Of a DNA stretch of 13,071 nucleotides, positions 1 to 6,014 are shown piece by piece. A model generated the notes under the pieces. That model worked only from the letters and a program-made list of their open reading frames with translations. It was not told the origin of the DNA and ran no database searches. This stretch comes from an uncultured Ignavibacteriota bacterium (GTDB lineage Bacteria; Bacteroidota; Ignavibacteria; Tepidaquicellales; Tepidaquicellaceae): the NCBI GenBank assembly GCA_903901375.1, contig CAIUQV010000485.1, positions 1-13,071 of the forward strand, read 5' to 3'. The translations under genes and the position numbers were made by a program. Positions within the stretch are counted from its first letter, which is position 1. The number at the start of each line of letters is the position of its first letter.

Positions 1-482
1 CCGGGAAAATTCAAAATCAGAATAAAGATTACAGGTTTATCGTTGCACTCGATAGAATAAATGATCCGGGCAACCTCGGGACTATTCTCAGAACTTGTTA
101 CTGGTTCGGCGTTGATAGTGTTTTAATAAGCGAAAACTCTGCAGACATTTTTAATCCAAAAACTATCCGTTCCACACAGGGGTCTCTCTTTCACATGAAC
201 ATCGAAACAAACGTGAAGCTTCCTGAAAAGCTTAATGCTCTCTCCCGTAACGGTTACAATGTGTTCGTTACATCACTAAACGGAGAAACTCTTAACACAA
301 ATCCAAAACCCGGTAAATGTGTACTCGTTTTTGGTAATGAGGCTAATGGAGTTTCGTCTGAAATTTTAAGCAATAGCAATTTTCAGCAGATTAAGATTGA
401 AGCATACACAGATTGCGAATCGCTGAACGTCTCTGTTTCTGCAGGAATCCTTATAAGAGAGTTTCGAAAGGCACTGAAATAG
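1..482 (+). CDS. RNA 2'-O-methyltransferase, SpoU/TrmH family (5'-truncated)
   Basis: Transfers a methyl group from S-adenosylmethionine to a ribose 2'-OH of tRNA or rRNA. The reading frame is open from base 3 to the TAG at 480-482, giving the last ~159 residues; the N-terminus lies outside the window. All three SPOUT motifs are visible: motif 1 as DRINDPGNLGTILRT followed by NPKTIRSTQGSLF, motif 2 as VFGNEANGVSSEI, and motif 3 as ESLNVSVSAGILI. These form the trefoil-knot SAM site and catalytic Asn/Arg region. The methionine at 195 is internal, because motif 1 lies upstream of it in the same frame. The missing part is probably the substrate-binding N-terminal domain seen in RlmB- or TrmH-like members, so the target RNA cannot be told. 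It converges with the next gene, leaving 22 bases between stops and only a tiny inverted repeat (GGAAATTCC) there. Confidence 0.93.
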   Translation, partial: GKIQNQNKDYRFIVALDRINDPGNLGTILRTCYWFGVDSVLISENSADIFNPKTIRSTQGSLFHMNIETNVKLPEKLNALSRNGYNVFVTSLNGETLNTNPKPGKCVLVFGNEANGVSSEILSNSNFQQIKIEAYTDCESLNVSVSAGILIREFRKALK

Positions 483-504
483 AAATTGCCTGACAAGGAA
501 ATTC

Positions 505-1611
505 CTATTTAACAAGTATCATTCTTTTCACCGAAGTATAATCATCAGCAGTTATTCTGTAAAAATATGTTCCGCTTGGCAGATATGAAGCATTAAACAA
601 AATGCTGTAAGTACCGGAACTTTTCTTCTCGTTCAGAATCACTCCGACTAATTTTCCTGTTATGTCGTACACACTCAGGTTCACAAAACTGCTTTTCGGT
701 AAAGAAAACTTTATAGTTGTTGAAGGATTAAAAGGATTAGGAAAATTCTGTGTAAGTTCATAATTCCCCGCAGCAATTCCGCTCTCTTCAATGTATGTAG
801 GCAGCGGACTGCCTGCATTTATCCATGCTGTGTAAATAAGCCGGGCAAGGTTATGCGAAGCATTCTTGAACAATTTAATCGTAAACGTTCCCGCTCTTTG
901 CCATAAATTCTGTATATAAACACTTCCGTAATTCCCCGCAATGGAATGGGCTACACTGTCCGCATAAAGAACCGAATCTACGTATTTGTAATTGTTATAA
1001 AGAAATCCAAACACAAAAGTGTTTATGTTTGTAATATATTGTGCAGTATCACCTGTATAAATAATCAGACTCGAATCAGCGTTTATCAAAGTCGTTTCAT
1101 ACCTGCTGTGAACTCCTGTTTGGTTCGTAAGCTGTCCGTCGTAATTCTTGGTAATGTGAAGCGGATTGTGTGCATCTGCAACGTAATGTCCTAAATCAGA
1201 CGCTTTAAGCATCGCTTTCTGCCAGTCGTGAAGGTCAAAATATTTTCGTACCGAATCTGTAGTCGCAATTATTGAAAACGGAACGATTCCGTTATCAAGA
1301 ACAAAATAATTTCCGTGTATTGCGATTAAAGAATCCAGTGCCTGTGGGATCCTTCCGTTTTGTAAAAATTCAGGATAATTGTCTATATCAATAAAATGCC
1401 TCGGACTTTCGGTAGGGTCGGAAGATTTGCGGTAATCAGCATCAGAGCCGTGCCTCGATAGTGAATCAGACCAGTAATAAAAAGCACTCATCACCCCGGG
1501 AAATGAATAAATTGACTTTCTGTTAATAATTTTATGCCCTGTTGCACCCCAGCCATATATTAAGAAAGCAATTATGGCAAATAAAATGATACTAAAACCC
1601 TTAATTTTCAT
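505..1611 (-). CDS. T9SS-sorted zinc phospholipase C / S1-P1 nuclease-like enzyme
   Basis: Predicted exported hydrolase of the trinuclear-zinc PLC/S1-P1 nuclease superfamily, 368 residues from the ATG at 1611 (a TTG two codons upstream is less likely). A signal peptide ends just before W21, which would become the mature N-terminal zinc ligand, as in this superfamily. Candidate ligands are W21 and H26 (WGATGH), D57 or D59, H72 (HFID), H142, D146 and H152 (HYVADAHNPLH), then H168 and E172 (GVHSRYE). W-x4-H spacing is like S1/P1 nuclease, whereas the final H-x3-E resembles bacterial PLC. Residues 284-368 are a T9SS type A sorting domain (QNFPNPFNPS, ending MILVK), so the enzyme is probably surface-anchored or secreted. 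Phospholipid or single-stranded nucleic acid are both possible substrates. No Shine-Dalgarno sequence is evident. It lies downstream of a minus-strand terminator, so it probably has its own promoter. Confidence 0.85.
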   Translation of the reverse strand: MKIKGFSIILFAIIAFLIYGWGATGHKIINRKSIYSFPGVMSAFYYWSDSLSRHGSDADYRKSSDPTESPRHFIDIDNYPEFLQNGRIPQALDSLIAIHGNYFVLDNGIVPFSIIATTDSVRKYFDLHDWQKAMLKASDLGHYVADAHNPLHITKNYDGQLTNQTGVHSRYETTLINADSSLIIYTGDTAQYITNINTFVFGFLYNNYKYVDSVLYADSVAHSIAGNYGSVYIQNLWQRAGTFTIKLFKNASHNLARLIYTAWINAGSPLPTYIEESGIAAGNYELTQNFPNPFNPSTTIKFSLPKSSFVNLSVYDITGKLVGVILNEKKSSGTYSILFNASYLPSGTYFYRITADDYTSVKRMILVK

Positions 1612-1649
1612 ACACAAAAATACTTTTTTCAGAGGGCATTATCTATTCA

Positions 1650-1688
1650 AAAATAAAAAACCGGGAACTCTCTGCAGAGAGCCCCCGG
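1650..1688 (-). terminator. Rho-independent terminator
   Basis: Read on the minus strand, CCGGG pairs with CCCGG around an inner self-complementary CTCTCTGCAGAGAG stem, with a 2x2 internal loop. A T-rich run (TTTTTTATTTTT, bases 1649-1660) follows directly. It sits about 55 bases past the stop of the small CxxCxGxG protein and should end that transcript before the hydrolase gene. Confidence 0.82.
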
Positions 1689-1742
1689 CATTATATTGTA
1701 AACCTTTGCTTTTAAAGACTTTATAAATTAATATAAAGTGCT

Positions 1743-2066
1743 TTATAATCTTGAAACGTAATACTTTACCTGTATCTTACCCGTACCGTTACAGTCCATA
1801 CATTTGTACCTGTCAAGACCTGTATTGGATACTCCCCTGTTTGTGTTCGGCTGATTTGAACCGGTTCCGCTCACAGAGCTGTTCTTGCTGTTCTTAAATC
1901 CTTCTCCCAGTCTCCATCCCCATCCCTGACAATCAGGGCAGGTAATATCTTTCCAGGCAATGGTGTAAGTTGTCTGAGTTTTTGTTTCCGTGCTCTTTTT
2001 ATCCTGAGCATTCACAAAAACCAGAGGCAGTAAAGCAAATACTGCTATTAACATTAATGTCTTCAT
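1743..2066 (-). CDS. Small exported protein with two DnaJ-like CxxCxGxG motifs
   Basis: A 107-residue protein with a signal peptide (residues 1-20, ending VNAQ), so it acts in the periplasm or beyond. It carries two cysteine pairs, CPDCQGWG at 43-50 and CMDCNGTG at 89-96. These match the zinc-binding repeats of the DnaJ cysteine-rich domain, which normally has four such repeats; two form one zinc site. The linker between them is polar, rich in Ser, Asn, Thr and Gly. No J domain or substrate-binding domain is present, so this is not a DnaJ chaperone. A zinc-binding or thiol role is possible but unproven. The start is well supported by AAGGAG, 7 nt upstream of the ATG, one of the few clear ribosome-binding sites here. 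A 16-bp perfect palindrome abuts that site, and a strong terminator follows the gene. Confidence 0.8.
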   Translation of the reverse strand: MKTLMLIAVFALLPLVFVNAQDKKSTETKTQTTYTIAWKDITCPDCQGWGWRLGEGFKNSKNSSVSGTGSNQPNTNRGVSNTGLDRYKCMDCNGTGKIQVKYYVSRL

Positions 2067-2094
2067 AATGGATCTCCTTCAAATTTAAATTTGA
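2067..2094 (-). promoter_or_regulatory. Strong ribosome-binding site abutted by a 16-bp palindrome
   Basis: On the minus strand AAGGAG (2074-2079) lies 7 nt before the ATG at 2066. Bases 2079-2094 are the perfect palindrome TCAAATTTAAATTTGA, whose last base is the first A of the ribosome-binding site. It could be a dimeric repressor site, or in RNA a 6-bp stem with a UUAA loop next to the ribosome-binding site. Its function is inferred; the symmetry and the ribosome-binding site are seen directly. Confidence 0.5.
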
Positions 2095-2153
2095 GAAAAC
2101 TTCCTTTAATTATTATAACGAAGTTTATTTAAACAAGTTTCATTTAATTTTTA

Positions 2154-2951
2154 TCAATAATCACCGCTCGCACCGCCACCGCCTGAATCACCTCCGTCTC
2201 CTGAAAATCCCGAATCACTGCTGCCCGATGAAGATGAATCACTGCTGCCCGATGAATAACTATCAGAACCCGATCCTGATGAATAATAATTTGATCCCGA
2301 GTAATCACTGCTTCCTGAAGTATACCCTCCCCTTTTTCTTAAAACCAGAGCAATTATAATTATAATTAGAAAAACCGGAAACAATATTATTACAACAATC
2401 CATACAGCACTGCTCTCATTACTGTTTTCCTTAGTTTTACTTTTATCTTTTGTATATTCACCTTTTGAAAGTGCTATAATGGAATTAACAGCATTCTCTA
2501 TACCCTTAAAATAATTATCTTTCTTCAGCTCAGGAGTAATATCTTTCTGTATTATCTGTTTCGACATTGCATCAGTCAACACTCCCTCAAGACCATATCC
2601 TACTTCTATCCTGATTTTTCTGTCACCTTTCGAAATCAGCAGTAAGGCACCGTTGTTCTTTTCCTTACCGCCTATTCCGTTCGCATGATATATTGCATTG
2701 GAAACCATTTCCACAGGCTCACCGTTTAGCGATGGAATAAGTAATACCAGTATCTGCGTCGAAGTTGAATCATAAAACTTGCGAAGCTTTATTCTTAGAG
2801 AAGATATCTCATCCGGTTCTAATGTACCCGTCTGATCAGTAACATATTCTGAAAGTTTTGGAGGATTGCTTATCAGTGACTTTTCAGCTTGAGAATAACA
2901 GAGGCTGTTAAACGTAAGAAATAATATGACGATTGTTAGTACTTTACTCAT
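2154..2951 (-). CDS. TPM-domain (YgcG-like) membrane protein
   Basis: A 265-residue protein with a signal peptide (about 1-20), a TPM domain (about 33-165), a transmembrane helix (about 182-204), a short basic RKRGG stretch, and a Ser/Gly/Asp/Tyr-rich tail (about 208-265) ending in a Gly-rich segment. This is the layout of bacterial YgcG-like proteins. Characteristic TPM segments include VTDQTGTLEPDE near the start, the GALLLISKGDRKIRIEVGYG strand region, and the LTDAMSKQIIQ helix. The TPM domain would be periplasmic and the tail cytoplasmic. The family is linked to membrane protein quality control and to phosphatase activity in plant homologues; its bacterial role is unclear. A LemA gene is often a neighbour elsewhere but none is seen here. 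The tail contains perfect 21-nt direct repeats. The gene is divergent from ybaK with 101 bases between starts. Confidence 0.88.
   Translation of the reverse strand: MSKVLTIVILFLTFNSLCYSQAEKSLISNPPKLSEYVTDQTGTLEPDEISSLRIKLRKFYDSTSTQILVLLIPSLNGEPVEMVSNAIYHANGIGGKEKNNGALLLISKGDRKIRIEVGYGLEGVLTDAMSKQIIQKDITPELKKDNYFKGIENAVNSIIALSKGEYTKDKSKTKENSNESSAVWIVVIILFPVFLIIIIIALVLRKRGGYTSGSSDYSGSNYYSSGSGSDSYSSGSSDSSSSGSSDSGFSGDGGDSGGGGASGDY
2212..2256 (-). repeat. Two perfect 21-nt direct repeats (24-nt period) in the TPM protein tail
   Basis: Bases 2212-2232 and 2236-2256 are identical over 21 nt, offset by 24 nt. On the coding strand they encode the SSGSSDS repeat of the low-complexity tail. The period is a multiple of three, so slippage would change tail length without breaking the frame. 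Confidence 0.85.
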
Positions 2952-2967
2952 AATATTGTTATTTACT

Positions 2968-2975
2968 CAAAGATA
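2968..2975 (-). promoter_or_regulatory. Possible Bacteroidota -7 element for the TPM gene
   Basis: The minus strand reads TATCTTTG, an exact match to the Bacteroidota TAnnTTTG -7 element, 16 nt upstream of the ATG. The nearest TTTG-like -33 element lies 25 nt further up, longer than the usual ~19-21, so this is only a weak candidate. Confidence 0.3.
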
Positions 2976-3015
2976 CTTTCTTTATGGTTTAATTTCATTA
3001 CAAAAATGAGTTCAT

Positions 3016-3033
3016 TTAATTAAATTTAATTAA
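3016..3033. repeat. 18-bp A/T-only perfect palindrome
   Basis: TTAATTAAATTTAATTAA is its own reverse complement and lies 19 nt upstream of the ybaK start in the divergent TPM/ybaK intergenic region. It may be an operator or simply A+T-rich promoter DNA; there is no functional evidence. Confidence 0.45.
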
Positions 3034-3052
3034 TTTAAGTTAAGGCTCTTTA

Positions 3053-3520
3053 ATGAAAAAGACTAACGCCGTAAGAATACTCGAGTCAAATAGTATCAGT
3101 TATGAATTATTCAGTTATGAATTTAATGAAGATGAAATTGATGCAGTCAGCGTTGCGAATAAAATAAATGCTCCGCACGAGCAGGTTTTCAAAACACTCG
3201 TTGCCTCAGGCGATAAAACAGGCACAGTGGTATTCGTAATACCGGGTAACGAAGAATTGAACCTGAAAAAGGCAGCCTCAGCAAGCAGTAATAAGAAAAT
3301 CGAAATGATTAAACTGAAGGATTTACTCCCTTTAACTGGATATATCCGCGGCGGTTGCTCTCCCGTTGGTATGATAAAAAAATATCCTACTTTTATTGAA
3401 GAAACTTCTGCCTTGTTCGACAGAATTTATGTTAGTTCAGGTATCAGGGGAATGCAGATGCTCTTATCTCCCGCTGACCTGGCGAACGTAACAGACGCAG
3501 TTTTTTCAGATTTAATTTAA
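3053..3520 (+). CDS. ybaK: YbaK/EbsC-type aminoacyl-tRNA deacylase
   Basis: A 155-residue cytoplasmic protein, full length for the family, related to the bacterial prolyl-tRNA synthetase editing domain. YbaK proteins hydrolyse Cys-tRNA(Pro), formed when prolyl-tRNA synthetase mischarges cysteine. Visible family features are KTNAVRILE at the start, VFKTLV with the conserved lysine K47, the glycine-rich GYIRGGCSPVGMIKK segment (96-110), and the C-terminal GIRGMQMLLSPADL strand-helix. The start is the ATG at 3053; no strong ribosome-binding site precedes it. The gene is divergent from the TPM gene and convergent with the duplicated lipoprotein gene, sharing 9 bases at the 3' ends. Other members of the superfamily deacylate different tRNAs, so the exact substrate is inferred from the close motif match. 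Confidence 0.93.
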   Translation: MKKTNAVRILESNSISYELFSYEFNEDEIDAVSVANKINAPHEQVFKTLVASGDKTGTVVFVIPGNEELNLKKAASASSNKKIEMIKLKDLLPLTGYIRGGCSPVGMIKKYPTFIEETSALFDRIYVSSGIRGMQMLLSPADLANVTDAVFSDLI

Positions 3521-4405
3521 TCCTCTTTTATTACCTGTTCCCGTATCGCGGTATCTGTTCGGTTGTAATGTATATATGGGCTTATCATTAATTAATCTGT
3601 TCGTTGCCATACGCAGACTGTCTGTGGTCTTAAGCGCATTAGTATAAGCTTCGTTATAAGGCAAACCGTTTTTCATATATGCCATTTCCTTAAGTTCTAG
3701 CTGTATCGAGTATTCCATCTCCTCGCAGGTGATTGAAGCATCAATCCATATTTCATCAAGCGGTATAAACATATACGCACTGCTGTTTCCGCTGAAACCA
3801 AAATCAGGATAAATTTCGCGCCTTATTTTATAACCGTCAACTACCCAGATGCTGATGCCGTCTCTTTTGGTAAAAGGTATTTTATAAATTCCGCTTAATT
3901 TTATCTGCTCAGGAAGTTCTTCAATTTCCTGTGTAGAATCGTAATCTATCGGACTCACAAGCGGCAGTTGTTTCTCGTGCTCATTCGCAGTTTTAAGAAA
4001 TCCTCGCTTCATTCCTAATTCAAGCATTAATGCTGAGTCGTGTGCATCGTAATACGTAAATCCATTTTGCCTCATCAGATTCCTTTCTATGATTTCGTGT
4101 TCTAATGTAGTCATATACTCCTCGGCTGATATTGAGTTATCAATCCATATTTCATTCTCTGGAACAAACGTATACCGTTCATCATTTCCTCCATAAATAA
4201 ACTCATTGAATATTTCCCTTCTTATATAATTCCCGTCTACAACCCATACTTTAAATCCTTTGTATTCTCCGTTGTAAAATCCGTAAAGCCTTTTCAAATC
4301 AGGATTGTTCTCTGTATAATTCGCAGTCTTGTTGCAGCCGGTAACTATAAAAGTAAGCACTATTAATGCACACGTAATTGTACAATTCCTTATTTCACTT
4401 CTCAT
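3512..4405 (-). CDS. Lipoprotein with tandem metallopeptidase-like domains, second copy degenerate
   Basis: A 297-residue protein with a lipoprotein signal (IVTGC, lipidated C24). It contains two copies of a ~90-residue domain, about 40-135 and 170-265. Both share WVVDG, IRREI, a Y-x-F-x-P step, EIWID and a following Glu-rich helix. Copy 1 has H103-E104-x-x-E107 (LEHEIIER) followed by A-H122-D and E129, a spacing reminiscent of zincin-type metallopeptidases. In copy 2 the aligned residues are L236, E237, E240, Y254 and T261, so both histidines and the distal glutamate are gone. Copy 2 may therefore be a structural or binding domain. I do not recognise a named family with certainty, and protease activity is inferred only from the H-E-x-x-E pattern. 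It probably faces the periplasm. It overlaps the end of ybaK by 9 bases in convergent orientation. Confidence 0.8.
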   Translation of the reverse strand: MRSEIRNCTITCALIVLTFIVTGCNKTANYTENNPDLKRLYGFYNGEYKGFKVWVVDGNYIRREIFNEFIYGGNDERYTFVPENEIWIDNSISAEEYMTTLEHEIIERNLMRQNGFTYYDAHDSALMLELGMKRGFLKTANEHEKQLPLVSPIDYDSTQEIEELPEQIKLSGIYKIPFTKRDGISIWVVDGYKIRREIYPDFGFSGNSSAYMFIPLDEIWIDASITCEEMEYSIQLELKEMAYMKNGLPYNEAYTNALKTTDSLRMATNRLINDKPIYTLQPNRYRDTGTGNKRGLN

Positions 4406-4535
4406 ATTATGTAATATTCTGTTATGATTAAATTAATGATTACGACTTTCATTTTAAACTCAATTCTGAAATTGCTGGTTTCACAAAACTAATTCAATTA
4501 ATTATTTGTTTAATAGTTAATTAAATTTACAAAGA

Positions 4536-4901
4536 ATGAATAAAATAATTAGATACATAGTATTGATATTTGGTCTAGCCTACGGAATAATTCCAATTTA
4601 TTCGAATTACGAATCCCTGTCGCTACTCGTCGGGCAGGTCGTATTCTTTGTGTTATGTATTACTCCTTTCTTTGCATATTTCTTTTTCAGCAGAAAGGAA
4701 AATAATTTATTGAACCTGCTTCTGCCTTCTTTACCATTATGCATTCTTTATGGCCTGTTATTATCAGATTATTTTGATTCTACTTCTTCTACATCAGCAC
4801 TTATATTTATCGTTGCGCCGCTGTTCGGTTTTGGGATACTAATAGCAGCTTATTTAATACTATTTATTATTTCGAAATTCAAACATAAACCGGTAAATTA
4901 A
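4536..4901 (+). CDS. Small integral membrane protein, unknown function
   Basis: A 121-residue, very hydrophobic protein with about four predicted transmembrane helices (roughly 5-23, 28-51, 58-76 and 85-113). A charged FSRKENN loop lies between the second and third helices, and the C-terminus is basic (SKFKHKPVN), which suggests it is cytoplasmic. No family motif is recognised and no catalytic residues stand out. The A+T-rich region upstream (4406-4535) separates it from the divergent lipoprotein gene and probably holds both promoters, but no convincing element was found. The DUF1579 gene follows after 69 bases on the same strand, so co-transcription is possible. Confidence 0.7.
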   Translation: MNKIIRYIVLIFGLAYGIIPIYSNYESLSLLVGQVVFFVLCITPFFAYFFFSRKENNLLNLLLPSLPLCILYGLLLSDYFDSTSSTSALIFIVAPLFGFGILIAAYLILFIISKFKHKPVN

Positions 4902-4970
4902 TTATTTTCAATGAACTTTAATCTGTTAAATATTTGTTTTAACATTAAATCTAAATTAAACTATTTAACT

Positions 4971-5531
4971 ATGAAGAAAATTACATTATTTATCCTTTTA
5001 GCAGTTCTTTATTCTACTTTCACTTTCGCCCAGGACGAAAGCATGCAGAAATGGATGGCTTATATGACTCCGGGACCAGAACACCAGAAACTTGCAAAAC
5101 TTAATGGCAACTGGGTTTACACCAGCAAGATGTGGATGGACCCGAAAGCAGAACCTGTTACGACACAGGGTACTGCTGAGTGTATTATGCTCTTAGACGG
5201 TAGATATTCGCATATGAAAGTCAGCGGTAATATTATGGGTATGCCTTTTAACGGTATCAGCATCGTAGCATTCGATAATGGTAAAAAAACCTGGCTCACT
5301 ACCTGGATTGATAATATGGGTACGGGTATTATGTACGGAGAAGGTAAATGGGATGAAGCTTCAAAATCAATTATCTTCACAGGAAAAATGTACGATCCTA
5401 TGGCGGGTAAGGACGTGGATTACAAAGAAACTATGAAGTTTGTTGATGATAATACTATGGGTATGGAAATGTTTACTGTTGTCGACGGAAAAGATATAAA
5501 GAATATGGAAATCACTTATACGAGAAAATAA
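4971..5531 (+). CDS. Exported DUF1579-family protein
   Basis: A 186-residue protein with a clear signal peptide (MKKITLFILL... to FTFAQ, about residues 1-20). An in-frame ATG at 4911 would put 20 polar residues before this signal peptide, so 4971 is the better start. The mature part matches DUF1579: PGPEHQKLAKLNGNW at 34-48, then beta-strand-rich sequence with GTAECIMLLDGRYSHMKVSG, TTWIDNMGTGI and GEGKWDEASKSI, ending in EITYTRK. The fold is probably a lipocalin-like beta barrel. The family's biochemical role is unknown. The protein is notably Met-rich, including MGM, MGT and MGME segments, which raises but does not establish metal or redox binding. It is followed within 10 bases by a hairpin terminator. 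Confidence 0.85.
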   Translation: MKKITLFILLAVLYSTFTFAQDESMQKWMAYMTPGPEHQKLAKLNGNWVYTSKMWMDPKAEPVTTQGTAECIMLLDGRYSHMKVSGNIMGMPFNGISIVAFDNGKKTWLTTWIDNMGTGIMYGEGKWDEASKSIIFTGKMYDPMAGKDVDYKETMKFVDDNTMGMEMFTVVDGKDIKNMEITYTRK

Positions 5532-5540
5532 TTATCACCA

Positions 5541-5575
5541 AATAGCCTGTTCACTTGAGCAGGCTATTCCCTTTT
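5541..5575 (+). terminator. Hairpin terminator after the DUF1579 gene
   Basis: AATAGCCTG (5541-5549) and CAGGCTATT (5560-5568) form a perfect 9-bp stem with a 10-nt loop, followed by CCCTTTT. The T tract is short but the stem is strong and starts 9 bases past the stop. Confidence 0.8.
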
Positions 5576-5988
5576 ACTGCTTTACTCGCAAAATCAAAGC
5601 TTGGTATTTTTCAACTGAAAATAATTGCATTATTATAAATCATTTACATTCCTTATTTTAGATGCTAATCATACATTTAATTTATGATTTTAACTAAATT
5701 GCTTGATTAATAACTATCAAATAACTACTTTCTTTAAGTTATATATTTCTCTTATATTTTTTGATTTACTATTAAAGTTAGATAATTTTAAGTTTTTAAA
5801 CTAAATTCAAATTTTTAGGAAATCGATGAAGAGTAATTTAGTATTTCTGCCACATAATATATGCAATGTAATTGAATTACAACGTATATCTGAAAGTCTA
5901 ATTCAATCTAATCATTCTTTATTGTCTTATAAGTGTTTCTTCAATCATAATCCTTTAACAAAATTATTTCCTAAACTAAATCTAATTA
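5576..5988 (+). other. A+T-rich intergenic leader upstream of the LamG-like T9SS gene
   Basis: About 410 bases with no confident gene. Bases 5761-5820 contain only 9 G or C in 60. It holds a promoter candidate (5760-5790) and a doubtful 62-codon frame starting at 5826. No RNA gene, repeat array or mobile element was recognised. If the promoter is right, the transcript carries a leader of about 190 nt, long compared with the other genes here. Confidence 0.5.
5760..5790 (+). promoter_or_regulatory. Candidate Bacteroidota-type promoter
   Basis: TTTG (5760-5763), a 19-nt spacer and TAATTTTA (5783-5790) fit the Bacteroidota TTTG / N19-21 / TAnnTTTG consensus except for the last base. It lies in the only intergenic space ahead of the LamG-like gene, with a terminator upstream. 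In such A+T-rich DNA, chance matches are possible. Confidence 0.4.
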
Positions 5989-6014
5989 ATGATGAAAAAT
6001 TTACATCTTCTTAA
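5826..6014 (+). CDS. Doubtful 62-residue leader frame
   Basis: A 62-codon frame starting at an ATG preceded by AGGA (5817-5820) at a 5-nt spacing, and overlapping the start of the LamG-like gene by 26 bases. The sequence (MKSNLVFLPHNICNV...) has no signal peptide, no recognised family and a composition that simply reflects A+T-rich DNA. It could be a leader peptide whose translation affects the downstream start, or a chance frame; chance is more likely. Confidence 0.2.
   Translation: MKSNLVFLPHNICNVIELQRISESLIQSNHSLLSYKCFFNHNPLTKLFPKLNLINDEKFTSS

Noticed and set aside
946..1194. 82-codon plus-strand frame inside the zinc hydrolase gene
   Set aside because: Antisense shadow of a well-supported gene; no family resemblance or ribosome-binding site.
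1612..1617. TTG start two codons upstream for the zinc hydrolase
   Set aside because: The ATG at 1611 gives a normal signal peptide; the TTG adds only two residues and has no ribosome-binding site.
4911..4970. Upstream ATG for the DUF1579 protein
   Set aside because: It would place 20 polar residues before a typical signal peptide; the ATG at 4971 starts the signal peptide exactly.
5117..5380. 87-codon minus-strand frame
   Set aside because: Antisense shadow of the DUF1579 gene.
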